Assembly: GCA_020634115.1 (NCBI GenBank)
Contig: JACKCH010000014.1
Span: forward strand, 124,001-188,000
From: Anaerolineaceae bacterium
GTDB taxonomy: Bacteria > Chloroflexota > Anaerolineae > Aggregatilineales > Phototrophicaceae
Direction of reading: 5' to 3'
Length of the DNA stretch: 64,000 nt
The notes beneath the pieces are model-generated. The model did not search any database. It had not been told where the DNA came from and saw only the letters and a program-made list of their open reading frames with translations. Below are positions 25,001-34,436 of this stretch, piece after piece; the first letter of the stretch is position 1, and each line of letters starts with the position of its first letter. The translations under genes were made by a program, and so were the position numbers.

Positions 25001-25915
25001 ATGACACCACAAACCTTCTCCTCTGCCGAACGAAATGCACGCCGGATGTTGCCCATTATCCGCTTCGGGCAGGCCTTCGTGCCACTCGCGGTAATCCGCT
25101 GGACGGAGCGCCGCGCCGCAGCCCAGGTGCAGGTACCCGCCGATATTACGCACGAGGTCATCTCTGCGGATGGCGTCCGCTGCGAATGGTTCATCCCGCA
25201 TAGCGCAGGCGATCACGTCCTGCTCTATCTGCATGGCGGCGGATTCGTCTACGGGTTGACCACCATGCACCGCGAGATGATCGTCTATCTGGCGCAGCAG
25301 ATGAATGCCCGTGTCCTGATGGTGGATTACCGCCTCGCACCGGATCACCCTTTCCCGGCGGCGCTGGAGGATTGTGTCAGTGCCTATCGCTGGCTGCTGG
25401 AACAGGGCTTTTCCGCGCAGCATATCGCGGTGGCGGGCGATTCGGCGGGCGGCAACCTGACGCTCACCACGCTGATGAAACTGCGCGACAGCGGCGACCC
25501 ACTGCCTGCGGCGGGGGCGTGTCTTTCACCGGCAACCGACCTGACGGAGCGTCCACCTGAGGGAGGCCGCGACCCGCTGCTGCACCCCAAAGCAATCCGG
25601 TTCTTCCTGGATTCCTATGTGGCGGGCAATGACGCCCATGACCCGCTGATGTCACCAGTCTTCGGGGATTGGCAAGGGCTGCCGCCGCTGCTGATTCACG
25701 CCGGAGACGATGAGATTCTGCGCGATGATGCGGTGCGCATCGAACAACTCATCAAAGCAACGGGCGGTGATGTACGGCTGGAGATTTATCCGCGCATGTG
25801 GCATGTGTGGCAGATTTTCCTGAAATTGCCGGAAGCGATTCAATCCCTGAACGACATCGCCCAGTTCCTGCAATCGCATCTGAAGCAGGAGACAAAGTAT
25901 CCACTCCCAGGTTAG
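25001..25915 (+). CDS. Alpha/beta hydrolase of the hormone-sensitive lipase family (carboxylesterase)
   Basis: The 304-residue product has the oxyanion-hole motif HGGGFVYG and the nucleophile elbow VAGDSAGGN of HSL/family IV esterases. The charge-relay aspartate is probably in LIHAGDDEILRDDA and the histidine in RMWHVWQ near the end. It probably hydrolyses short-chain esters in the cytoplasm; no signal peptide is seen. ATG 25001 is preferred over a GTG 30 bases upstream because GGAAAGGA lies just ahead of it. Confidence 0.88.
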   Translation: MTPQTFSSAERNARRMLPIIRFGQAFVPLAVIRWTERRAAAQVQVPADITHEVISADGVRCEWFIPHSAGDHVLLYLHGGGFVYGLTTMHREMIVYLAQQMNARVLMVDYRLAPDHPFPAALEDCVSAYRWLLEQGFSAQHIAVAGDSAGGNLTLTTLMKLRDSGDPLPAAGACLSPATDLTERPPEGGRDPLLHPKAIRFFLDSYVAGNDAHDPLMSPVFGDWQGLPPLLIHAGDDEILRDDAVRIEQLIKATGGDVRLEIYPRMWHVWQIFLKLPEAIQSLNDIAQFLQSHLKQETKYPLPG

Positions 25916-25985
25916 CAGTCGGGCTATAGCGGTTATGTTTTTCGCGGATGTTCTTATAGTTGACTATAACTGATGCGGGGAGGGG

Positions 25986-26426
25986 ATGGTGAAAGAATTC
26001 GGCGGTTTAATTCTTACAAGTGTTGGTGTTTTGGTCATGATTTTTGGGGGTGTTTATTTTATCCTAGATTCAGGCGCAAACTCCTCTTTATTCAAGGCGG
26101 TGCTCTGGGTTGGCCTGGTGATTTTCTTCATCGGCGTGCTGGCACTCATCCAGACCAGTAAGGATGCCAAAAGGAGGCAGGATTTCAATGCAGCGCAGGC
26201 GGTACTGGAAGCGATTGACCTGCCGAACTGCCCCGTTTGTGGTTCAAACAACTTCTCATGGGGGGACGTATTTGCATATATACGCTTTAGGAGTAAACAG
26301 GGACGTAGAATGCCGGTACTTGCCCGGCGGTGTGACCACTGCGGACACCTCGATCTCTTCGATGGAACCGTGAGTTTGCCCCAATTCAGTGAAGACAAAG
26401 CGAAAAGAAAGAGGCAACCACACTGA
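25986..26426 (+). CDS. Membrane-anchored zinc-ribbon protein, paralogue of 26953-27348
   Basis: The 146-residue product has two N-terminal membrane helices (GGLILTSVGVLVMIFGGVYF and VLWVGLVIFFIGVLALI). Its cytoplasmic zinc ribbon is formed by NCPVCGSNNFSWG and RRCDHCGHLDLF. The same design, with matching CPICGAREFTWG and CNACGHVDLF, appears two genes downstream, so the two are duplicates. The function is unknown. A GGGGAGGGG ribosome site touches the ATG, so GTG 25989 is an alternative start. A terminator follows. Confidence 0.6.
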   Translation: MVKEFGGLILTSVGVLVMIFGGVYFILDSGANSSLFKAVLWVGLVIFFIGVLALIQTSKDAKRRQDFNAAQAVLEAIDLPNCPVCGSNNFSWGDVFAYIRFRSKQGRRMPVLARRCDHCGHLDLFDGTVSLPQFSEDKAKRKRQPH

Positions 26427-26455
26427 ATGCCCCTTACGACAAGGGGCGTTATTTA
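26427..26455 (+). terminator. Terminator after the first zinc-ribbon gene
   Basis: GCCCCTT (26429-26435) pairs with AAGGGGC (26441-26447), followed by GTTATTT. Confidence 0.65.
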
Positions 26456-26612
26456 TGGATGACCATTCACCCCAAATTTGCGTAAATTCTTGTTGGTTCT
26501 ACTGGTAACCTGGTTTATACTCACGGGTGATTATAGATATACAAGCGGAATATTATTACGAAACATAACAGAAGAACCCCGGACTTCGGGCAGAGGTAGA
26601 AAGTAAATCACG

Positions 26613-26933
26613 ATGAGCCGTTCATTTATGGGGGAAGTTGAAATTCACGAGCGCGCCTGGGGTACGCAATCGTACTCAGGTCGCCCGTCACTGGCAAAGA
26701 TCATGGAAGCTCGGATTGTGGCGTTTTGGCGGGAAAACCGGCGCGACCCTGGCTACCGAATCACCCTGCATGAGAATACGAAGGAAATCCAGCAGTACGT
26801 CAACGAAAGCGTGTTAGACCTCGGCCTCAAACCACCCGCACGACGGTTAGCGCGGCTGTACGTGAACCAGAAGCGCATCAAGATCAAAGGCGTCAAGATT
26901 ATTTTCGAGCTGGATGAACTGGGGCAGTCGTAG
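26613..26933 (+). CDS. Small basic protein of unknown function
   Basis: The 106-residue product resembles nothing I can name. It is rich in Arg and Lys and predicted mostly helical, with no membrane segment. A possible promoter, TTGGTT-17-TATACT, lies at 26493-26521. The gene sits between two paralogous zinc-ribbon genes and is followed after 19 bases by the second of them, so the last two are probably co-transcribed. Support is frame length, a plausible promoter and operon-like spacing. Confidence 0.45.
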   Translation: MSRSFMGEVEIHERAWGTQSYSGRPSLAKIMEARIVAFWRENRRDPGYRITLHENTKEIQQYVNESVLDLGLKPPARRLARLYVNQKRIKIKGVKIIFELDELGQS

Positions 26934-26952
26934 GGCAAAGGAGCAGACAGAT

Positions 26953-27348
26953 ATGCGAAACATGGATGTCCCCATAACTATCGTAGGGATATTGATTTTA
27001 AGTATTTTGATAGTTCCACTTCTGTTTGTGGCTATATCCGGCCTAAGCGAAATACCAGGGCTGAATTTTGCTATGAGCCTTGCTACCGTACTGATTATTG
27101 CCCGTCTGCTCATATTCGATGAGTCTAAGGATTTTAAACCCTCTAATGTGGCTGTCAAAATTTCCGAGCAGCATGGATGCCCGATTTGTGGCGCAAGAGA
27201 GTTCACCTGGGGCGCAGCGGTTTCACCAGCGCCCGCCCGGTTTCGGACTCGGCCAAAGATCATCAACAGAGGCATCCCAATGGCCGCACGTTCATGTAAC
27301 GCCTGTGGGCATGTTGATCTATTCGTAACCAAACGCCCCTCACAATAA
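26953..27348 (+). CDS. Membrane-anchored zinc-ribbon protein, paralogue of 25986-26426
   Basis: The 131-residue product has two hydrophobic helices (VPITIVGILILSILIVPLLF and FAMSLATVLIIARLLIF). A zinc ribbon follows with GCPICGAREFTWG and SCNACGHVDLF, the same spacing and flanking residues as the protein at 25986-26426. ATG 26953 is preferred because AAAGGAG lies about 13 bases upstream; the longer frame overlaps the previous gene. The stop codon lies inside a terminator hairpin. Confidence 0.6.
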   Translation: MRNMDVPITIVGILILSILIVPLLFVAISGLSEIPGLNFAMSLATVLIIARLLIFDESKDFKPSNVAVKISEQHGCPICGAREFTWGAAVSPAPARFRTRPKIINRGIPMAARSCNACGHVDLFVTKRPSQ

Positions 27349-27359
27349 GGGGCGTTTTT
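27331..27359 (+). terminator. Terminator overlapping the end of the second zinc-ribbon gene
   Basis: AAACGCCCCT and AGGGGCGTTT form a 10-bp stem with a 7-base loop and a T run. The arms resemble the terminator at 26427-26455, consistent with duplication of gene plus terminator. Confidence 0.75.
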
Positions 27360-27394
27360 AATACCTGAATCGTCGGAACAAGGCAACTATCGTT

Positions 27395-28588
27395 CTACCC
27401 CTCCCGTTTGCCGCGTGAAGGCATCATGCCTTCCAGCTTGGCGATGATTCCCATCATCACCTCGTCCGCGCCGCCACCAATCGAGAGCAGCCGGGCATCG
27501 CGGAAGTAACGGGAGATCCAGGTTTCTTCCATATAGCCCATGCCGCCGTAAAATTGCAGACAGGTATCCCCCACTTCCCGCGCCAACCGCCCCGCTTTGA
27601 GCTTGCACATGGAGGCGATGCGCGTCACTTCTTCCGGCGCGGCCTCGGACTCCATCAGCGCAGCGCAGTAGTAACACAACTGGCGCAGCGCCTCGATTTC
27701 TGTCAGCAGTTCGACCAGCTTAAATTGAATCCACTGGTTATAGATGAGCGGTTGGCCGAAGGTCTGGCGCTCAGAACAGTAGCGCATGGTTTCGCGCACG
27801 GCCATCTCCATCCCGGCGGTGGCGGACATCGCCCCAACCAGTCGCTCCATCTGGAACTGTTCCATTTGCAGGTAGAAGCCCATCCCCTCCGCACCGACGA
27901 GATTGGACTGCGGCACACGGGCATTCTCGAACGACAGCACGGCGGTATCGCTGGCCCGGTTGCCGAGTTTGTCCAGTTTGCGGCTGACGCTGAAGCCCGG
28001 TGTCGTGGTTGGCATCATGATAAGCGACATGCCCCGGTAACTCTTGCCCGGCTCGGTGCGGGCCAACAGGCAGACCCAATCGGCCTGCGCCCCGTTGGTG
28101 ATATACATCTTCGCGCCGTTAATCACGTAGTCGTCGCCGTCTTTTTCGGCGCGGGTGATGATACCGGCGACATCGCTGCCCGCCCCCGGTTCGGTGACGG
28201 CGATACAGCCGACCATATCGCCCCGAATGGCGGGGGCGAGAAACTGCTCTTTCAGTTCGTGGCTACCATACTTCGCCAGCGCCGGGGTACACATATCGGT
28301 ATGCACCATGATGCCCATCGGCACCCCGGCACATTTGCAGCGCCCTAGTTCTTCCGCCAGGATAACCGTGAACCAGATGTCAGCCGCCGCGCCGCCGTAT
28401 TCTTCGGCATAATTTAGCCCCAGGAAACCCAGGTCGCCCATTTTCTTGAGGATGTCGTGCGCCGGCCAGATTCCGGCTTCTTCCCAGGCGTCACAGTGCG
28501 GGTTGAGTTCCTTCTCGACAAAGCTCCGCACGGCCTTGCGGAACATCGCATGTTCTTCGGTAAACGGCTGGTAGTGGGTGGTGGGCAT
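27395..28588 (-). CDS. Acyl-CoA dehydrogenase
   Basis: This flavoenzyme introduces a 2,3 double bond into acyl-CoA in fatty-acid or branched-chain amino-acid breakdown. The 397-residue length is normal. The N-terminal helical domain contains FVEKELNPHCDAWEEAG. The middle domain has TEPGAGSDVAGI and GAKMYITNGAQADW, which bind FAD and substrate. The C-terminal domain has QTFGQPL and the FYGGMGYMEE signature, followed by RDARLLSIGGGADEVM. The chain-length preference cannot be told. It is alone on its strand; electron-transfer flavoprotein genes are not nearby. Confidence 0.92.
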   Translation of the reverse strand: MPTTHYQPFTEEHAMFRKAVRSFVEKELNPHCDAWEEAGIWPAHDILKKMGDLGFLGLNYAEEYGGAAADIWFTVILAEELGRCKCAGVPMGIMVHTDMCTPALAKYGSHELKEQFLAPAIRGDMVGCIAVTEPGAGSDVAGIITRAEKDGDDYVINGAKMYITNGAQADWVCLLARTEPGKSYRGMSLIMMPTTTPGFSVSRKLDKLGNRASDTAVLSFENARVPQSNLVGAEGMGFYLQMEQFQMERLVGAMSATAGMEMAVRETMRYCSERQTFGQPLIYNQWIQFKLVELLTEIEALRQLCYYCAALMESEAAPEEVTRIASMCKLKAGRLAREVGDTCLQFYGGMGYMEETWISRYFRDARLLSIGGGADEVMMGIIAKLEGMMPSRGKREG

Positions 28589-28658
28589 CAGAAGAATCCT
28601 TTACATGATAGTGGATTATCAAAGAAGCCATATTTATAAGTGGTTGCATCCGGTAAAT

Positions 28659-28716
28659 TGTAGGGGCAACGCAGGCGTTGCCCGCCGCCAGCGGACGAGG
28701 CAGGCCTCGTCCCTAC
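28659..28716. repeat. Two oppositely oriented stem-loop repeats of the CCTAC family
   Basis: At 28659-28683, read on the minus strand, a GGGCAACGC/GCGTTGCCC stem is followed by CTACA. At 28693-28716 on the plus strand, a GGACGAGGC/GCCTCGTCC stem with an AG loop is followed by CTACG. The second has the same length, loop and tail as 764-788 but different paired bases. Confidence 0.65.
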
Positions 28717-28806
28717 GAATCAGAAATATGCACCAAGTAAAGTATATCCACTGTTCGCCCGACTCGGCACATGCCGGAAGGCCATTCCGGTTTGGCAGCG
28801 GCGCGG

Positions 28807-29370
28807 CTACCCTTCAGAATCCCCCTCCCCTGCTGACCGGTCACGGATGACACGCTCCCACTTTTCCAGCCATGCCAGATAAGTGTGTTCCACTGCGATA
28901 CCGAGTTCCAACGACATCCCCCAGAACAGCTTGTCCCGCTCTTGATCCTCAATTACCGTTTCCGGGATGTCTATCTCTTGAAGTTTCGCCAGCTTCTCCC
29001 GGTGGGCGGTGATGTGGGTCTGAATGTGTGCCAGGATTTCCGCGTCGGTCAGCAGCCCAGCAAAAAACACCTGCACCAGGAACGGCTCACGGTACACCGG
29101 CGGGGACTGCGGCTGCCGCAGCCAGGCGAGCAGTTCAGCGCGTCCGGCATCGGTAATAGCGTAAATGCGTTTGCTGGGGCGTTCGGTTTGAAGCTGAATA
29201 TCGCTCGTCAAGAAGCCTTCCTGCTCCATATTATCCAGCGTGCGGTAAATCTGCGCCTGGTCAGCCCGCCAGAAATGGGCGACGGTTGAATCGAACGCCA
29301 GATGTTTCAGATCATACCCGGTCATGGGTTGGAAGGTCAGTAAACCAAGAATCGCGTGTTTTAGGGACAT
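28807..29370 (-). CDS. PadR family transcriptional regulator
   Basis: The 187-residue product starts MSLKHAILGLLTFQPMTGYDLKHL, the winged-helix beginning of PadR repressors. The wing follows around DIQLQTERPSKRIYAITDAGRAELLAWL, with a C-terminal helical dimerisation domain. ATG 29370 is chosen because GGAG lies 7 bases upstream; an ATG 21 bases earlier lacks this. The gene is divergent from the F420 reductase/SDR pair, and the gap contains a palindrome at 29448-29467. It therefore probably represses itself and that pair in response to a small aromatic or toxic compound (inference from family and context). Confidence 0.88.
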   Translation of the reverse strand: MSLKHAILGLLTFQPMTGYDLKHLAFDSTVAHFWRADQAQIYRTLDNMEQEGFLTSDIQLQTERPSKRIYAITDAGRAELLAWLRQPQSPPVYREPFLVQVFFAGLLTDAEILAHIQTHITAHREKLAKLQEIDIPETVIEDQERDKLFWGMSLELGIAVEHTYLAWLEKWERVIRDRSAGEGDSEG

Positions 29371-29447
29371 GATTGACTCCAGGGGTGACATTGATCGTCA
29401 GAACGGGTGACATTATACAACTCCCCCAATTATACAGGATAAGTATA

Positions 29448-29467
29448 ATATGGGACAAGTCCTATAT
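29448..29467. promoter_or_regulatory. Candidate PadR operator (palindrome)
   Basis: ATATGGGAC-AA-GTCCTATAT is a near-perfect inverted repeat, 8 of 9 arm positions, located 17 bases before the F420 reductase start and about 78 bases from the PadR start. Confidence 0.4.
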
Positions 29468-29484
29468 ATGACAGTGAGGCCACA

Positions 29485-29925
29485 ATGGCACAGGCAGCTG
29501 CAAATAACAAACCCCCGCTCTTCTTCCGTTTGCTCATCAAAGCGCAAAATCCGTTCATGAAATGGTTACTGCGCTCGCCGTTGCATGGCATCGTGAGCAG
29601 TAAATATATGCTTATTACGTTTACCGGGCGTAAAAGTGGCACGGTCTATACCACCCCCGTGCAGTATGTACGGGAAGGCGATACCGTCTATGTCATTACC
29701 AGCAAAGGCTATACCTGGTGGAAGAATTTACGCGGCGGGGCGGCTGTGGAAGTAGTCATTCGTGGGAAGCCCTACCAGGGAGACGCCACTGCCGTCACCG
29801 ACGAAGACGGCGTTCGCCAAGTGATGATCCAGGCGCTCCCCACCATGAGCGCGACACAACGGGAGCAGTTCGTGCCAAAAACCGTCGCCATTACGATCAC
29901 GCTGAATCTGGGTGATATGCGATGA
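29485..29925 (+). CDS. F420-dependent (deazaflavin) nitroreductase family protein
   Basis: The 146-residue product belongs to the Ddn/DUF385 split-barrel family, which uses reduced F420 to reduce nitro compounds or quinones. Typical features are ITFTGRKSGTVYTTPVQYV in the core, YVITSKGYTWWKNLRGG and the final EQFVPKTVAITITL strand. A paralogue of identical length lies at 32679-33119. The SDR gene starts in the overlapping ATGA, so the two are translationally coupled, and both are divergent from padR. Confidence 0.85.
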   Translation: MAQAAANNKPPLFFRLLIKAQNPFMKWLLRSPLHGIVSSKYMLITFTGRKSGTVYTTPVQYVREGDTVYVITSKGYTWWKNLRGGAAVEVVIRGKPYQGDATAVTDEDGVRQVMIQALPTMSATQREQFVPKTVAITITLNLGDMR

Positions 29926-30797
29926 GCCATGCTACCGGGACTCCACCGGCCAGAATCTGCCTCATCACCGGCGCTAATCGTGGCATTGGCAAGGAAGTCG
30001 CGCTCGGATTGGCGCAGACAGGCGCACAGGTCATCATGGTATGCCGTAATGCAGAGCGCGGCAGAGCAGCCCAGGCCGAAATCCAGGCGGAATCCGGGAA
30101 TCCACAGGTGGATTTGCTGGTGGCGGATTTATCCTCGCAAGCATCTATCCGCCAGTTGGCGGAGACGGTTCAATCGCAGTATTCGCACCTGCACGTCCTC
30201 ATCAACAACGCAGGCGTGGAACAGTACGAACGGAAATTGACAGTGGATGGACTGGAAACGACCTTTGCCATCAATCACCTGGCGTATTTCCTGCTCACCA
30301 ACCTGCTGCTTGACCAGCTGACAAGCAGCACGCCAGCCCGCATCATCAATGTGGCCTCGCTGGTTCATAAGTGGGGAACGATTGATTTTGACGATTTGCA
30401 GGCTGAACGCCACTTCACCACCGACAAAGCCTACTATCAGTCGAAACTTGCCAATGTGCTGTTCACCTATGAACTGGCACGCCGGTTAGGAGGTGCTGGC
30501 GTCACGGTCAACGCCTTCAATCCTGGCATGACGGCTACCGATTTCGCCGCAAATCGCGGCGGGTTTGGGGGATTTATGGCGAAAGCCTGGCGACCTTTCA
30601 TGAACAGCGCCGAGCAATCGGCGGCCAATATCGTGTATCTGGCGACAGCACCAGAGATCGCAGGAGTCAGCGGCCAATACTTCACCAATCGCAAAGCCCT
30701 GCAATCATCGAAAACCAGCTATGACGAAGCCCTGGCCCATCGCCTGTGGGGTGTGAGCGCCGAACTGGTCAACCTGCCGCCTGATACTGGTTCATAG
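29922..30797 (+). CDS. Short-chain dehydrogenase/reductase (retinol dehydrogenase-like)
   Basis: The 291-residue NAD(P)-dependent oxidoreductase has the cofactor motif LITGANRGIGKEVALGLA, the NNAG motif in HVLINNAGVEQYE and the catalytic Y-x3-K in YYQSKLANVLF. VCRNAER after the second strand suggests preference for NADP. The overall pattern is like the retinol dehydrogenase/WW-oxidoreductase branch. It overlaps the preceding F420 reductase gene by 4 bases, so the pair may act on the same substrate under PadR control. Confidence 0.88.
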   Translation: MSHATGTPPARICLITGANRGIGKEVALGLAQTGAQVIMVCRNAERGRAAQAEIQAESGNPQVDLLVADLSSQASIRQLAETVQSQYSHLHVLINNAGVEQYERKLTVDGLETTFAINHLAYFLLTNLLLDQLTSSTPARIINVASLVHKWGTIDFDDLQAERHFTTDKAYYQSKLANVLFTYELARRLGGAGVTVNAFNPGMTATDFAANRGGFGGFMAKAWRPFMNSAEQSAANIVYLATAPEIAGVSGQYFTNRKALQSSKTSYDEALAHRLWGVSAELVNLPPDTGS

Positions 30798-30813
30798 GCT
30801 CAAATGCTGACAC

Positions 30814-30841
30814 AAAAACACCCGCTGTTTGAAGGCGGGTG
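30814..30841 (-). terminator. Terminator of glnS
   Basis: CACCCGC (30819-30825) and GCGGGTG (30835-30841) form the stem. On the minus strand the stem is followed by five T residues. It lies 26 bases past the glnS stop. Confidence 0.75.
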
Positions 30842-30866
30842 ATGGCATATTTCATAGTGGATTGGC

Positions 30867-32576
<1,710 letters not shown>

Positions 32577-32678
32577 GCTGGTTAATCCTCAACTCCTGGT
32601 GATAGCCAGAGCTAAGGATAGCGTATGGCGAGTGGGTTTTACAGGTTGGAATCAGGAATTCTTTAATCAACACCGCTC

Positions 32679-33119
32679 TCAACCGGCCCCAGCCAGCAAC
32701 TCGAATACCGGGTGGGCGCTGGCTTCCGCTTCAAACGCCTCGACAGGTGAATCCACTGTCACCGTGAAGTACTGGCGAGTGATCGCTTCCGCTGTGATGT
32801 AGGCTTTGAGGATCGGGGCGGCTTCCTGCGGAGGCAGTTCTCTGAGTTTGCGGGTTTCCTGTTTCGACCCGCGTGTAAGGGTGGCTTCACCGCTCACACG
32901 AGCATTTTTCACCCAACTCACCTCGCCATAGGGTGAAACCACATAACGCCTGTCACCCTCCATGACCAGTGAAACCGGTGTGGAATACAGTTTCCCGGTT
33001 TTACGCCCTTTCACGGTCAGGATGTGCATTTTTGCGGGCATGATGCCCATCCGAATGAAACTGCCCAGGATACGGTTTGCAAAGCGAGTGACACCATTAG
33101 TCTGATACGTTTTTGCCAT
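32679..33119 (-). CDS. F420-dependent (deazaflavin) nitroreductase family protein, second copy
   Basis: The 146-residue split-barrel protein has MHILTVKGRKTGKLYSTPVSLV, YVVSPYGEVSWVKNARVSG and a final RQYFTVTVDSP strand, the same family as 29485-29925 but well diverged. Members bind F420 and reduce quinones or xenobiotics. It is monocistronic on the minus strand, between glnS and the copper chaperone. The substrate is unknown. Confidence 0.85.
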   Translation of the reverse strand: MAKTYQTNGVTRFANRILGSFIRMGIMPAKMHILTVKGRKTGKLYSTPVSLVMEGDRRYVVSPYGEVSWVKNARVSGEATLTRGSKQETRKLRELPPQEAAPILKAYITAEAITRQYFTVTVDSPVEAFEAEASAHPVFELLAGAG

Positions 33120-33239
33120 GATTTGACTCCCCCGACTTGGAGCATATAGTTGACCGCGAATTATAAGTTAATGCTCGATATTCGGGTGTTAAATCGCGGT
33201 TAAATCATCTGATGAGCAGGCAGCGTGGGGCAATCTAAA

Positions 33240-33268
33240 AGAAAATGGGCGCTCAACCCGCAGCGCCC
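33240..33268 (-). terminator. Terminator of the copper chaperone gene
   Basis: GGGCGCT (33247-33253) and AGCGCCC (33262-33268) form the stem. On the minus strand it is followed by ATTTTCTTTT. Confidence 0.75.
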
Positions 33269-33293
33269 ACCGTGTTTCTGAGAGCATTATGGC

Positions 33294-33503
33294 TTAGGCT
33301 TCCGCCGGGGCGTAGTCAATTTCCTTCAGCGTGGACACGATCTGTTCCCACGTCGCCGGGGTATCCCATTCAACCGTGACCATCTTCGTATCCACCACAC
33401 CAACGACTTTTGCCACGCCCGCCAGTTCACTCACTTCGTTCTGAATGGTGCGGACACAACCGTTACAACCGATGTTCGGTACCTGGAAGGTTTTGCTTTC
33501 CAT
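33294..33503 (-). CDS. Heavy-metal-associated (copper chaperone-like) protein
   Basis: The 69-residue single HMA domain has the metal-binding loop NIGCNGCVRTIQNEV (C-x2-C) and the usual VVDTKMVTVEWD strand, so it is probably a CopZ-like carrier of Cu(I). The typical M-x-C is replaced by I-G-C, a variation seen in the family. ATG 33503 is preferred to the GTG one codon earlier because GAGGTGAG lies just upstream. A palindrome resembling a CsoR operator lies 32 bases before the start. No copper ATPase is adjacent. Confidence 0.82.
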   Translation of the reverse strand: MESKTFQVPNIGCNGCVRTIQNEVSELAGVAKVVGVVDTKMVTVEWDTPATWEQIVSTLKEIDYAPAEA

Positions 33504-33534
33504 CACTCACCTCTTTAATCTCTGACAATGTTCC

Positions 33535-33556
33535 GGGTATATACCCTATGGGGTAT
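33535..33556. promoter_or_regulatory. Candidate CsoR-type metal operator
   Basis: GGGTATATACCC (33535-33546) overlaps ATACCCTATGGGGTAT (33541-33556). The second resembles the ATACCC-N-GGGTAT operators bound by CsoR-family copper repressors upstream of copZ genes. It precedes the chaperone gene here. Confidence 0.5.
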
Positions 33557-33667
33557 AGTATAGCGCAAACGCAAGCCAGAGTATAGACCTGCTCTAACCG
33601 GAAAAGTTGTCAACTAATCGAAACAAGGTAAACTCCGATTGTCCAAAACTGAAGGGAGTATTGCAGG

Positions 33668-34396
33668 ATGACCACAATTGAGCTTCCGGTTTCAGATAGC
33701 AAACTTTCCACCTATATTGCGACACCGGAAGGAGAAGGCCCCTGGCCGGGTGTATGCGTGATTCACGATGCGCTCGGGATGAGTCCAGACCTCCGCAACC
33801 AGGCCGATTGGCTGGCGAACGCAGGGTATCTCGTTGCCGCACCTGACTTATTTGACGGGGGAACGTTTCTTGGCTGTTTACGTACCGTCATGCGGGATTT
33901 CAGCCGTAGAGAAGGAATCCTCTTTGACCGGGTCGAAGCGGCCCGGCAGTGGCTGATGCAGCATGAAAACTCGACAGGAAAAGTTGGCGTAATCGGCTTT
34001 TGCTTTGGTGGCGGCTTCGCCCTGCTGCTGGCGCCGCGAGGCGACTTTTCAGTAGCCAGCGTCAACTATGGCCCCCTCCCCAAAGATGCCGAAGAATTCC
34101 TCAAACTGGCCTGCCCCATTGTGGGTAGTTATGGCGCAGCAGACCACACGCTAAAGGGGGCCGCAGCCCGGCTCGAAAACATTCTCGACGCTGCGGATGT
34201 GGATCATGACATTAAAGAATATCCAGGTACAGACCATGCTTTCATGAACGACCACAGTGAAACCAAGATTCCATTTTTGATCCATGTGATCTCGTTTGTG
34301 TTTGGCGGAGGGGAATACAACCCGGAATCGACAAAAGATGCTCGCAAGCGAATCCTGGCTTTTTTTGCGAAGCATCTTAAGTCGTCTGAAAACTGA
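33668..34396 (+). CDS. Dienelactone hydrolase family protein
   Basis: The 242-residue alpha/beta hydrolase has the nucleophile elbow GFCFGGGF with cysteine as nucleophile, as in dienelactone hydrolases. The aspartate is probably in SYGAADHTL and the histidine in PGTDHAFMND. WPGVCVIHDALGM is the oxyanion strand. Such enzymes open lactones in aromatic catabolism, but many paralogues have broader esterase roles, so the substrate is unknown. AAGGGAG upstream of the ATG supports the start. Confidence 0.88.
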   Translation: MTTIELPVSDSKLSTYIATPEGEGPWPGVCVIHDALGMSPDLRNQADWLANAGYLVAAPDLFDGGTFLGCLRTVMRDFSRREGILFDRVEAARQWLMQHENSTGKVGVIGFCFGGGFALLLAPRGDFSVASVNYGPLPKDAEEFLKLACPIVGSYGAADHTLKGAAARLENILDAADVDHDIKEYPGTDHAFMNDHSETKIPFLIHVISFVFGGGEYNPESTKDARKRILAFFAKHLKSSEN

Positions 34397-34436
34397 CGGC
34401 CTCAGCTTTCACGCGATGAAGTGATTTCGCTTCATC

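Noticed and set aside
32577..32678. T-box or other riboswitch upstream of glnS
   Set aside because: The gap is only about 100 bases, with no T-box sequence or antiterminator/terminator pair.
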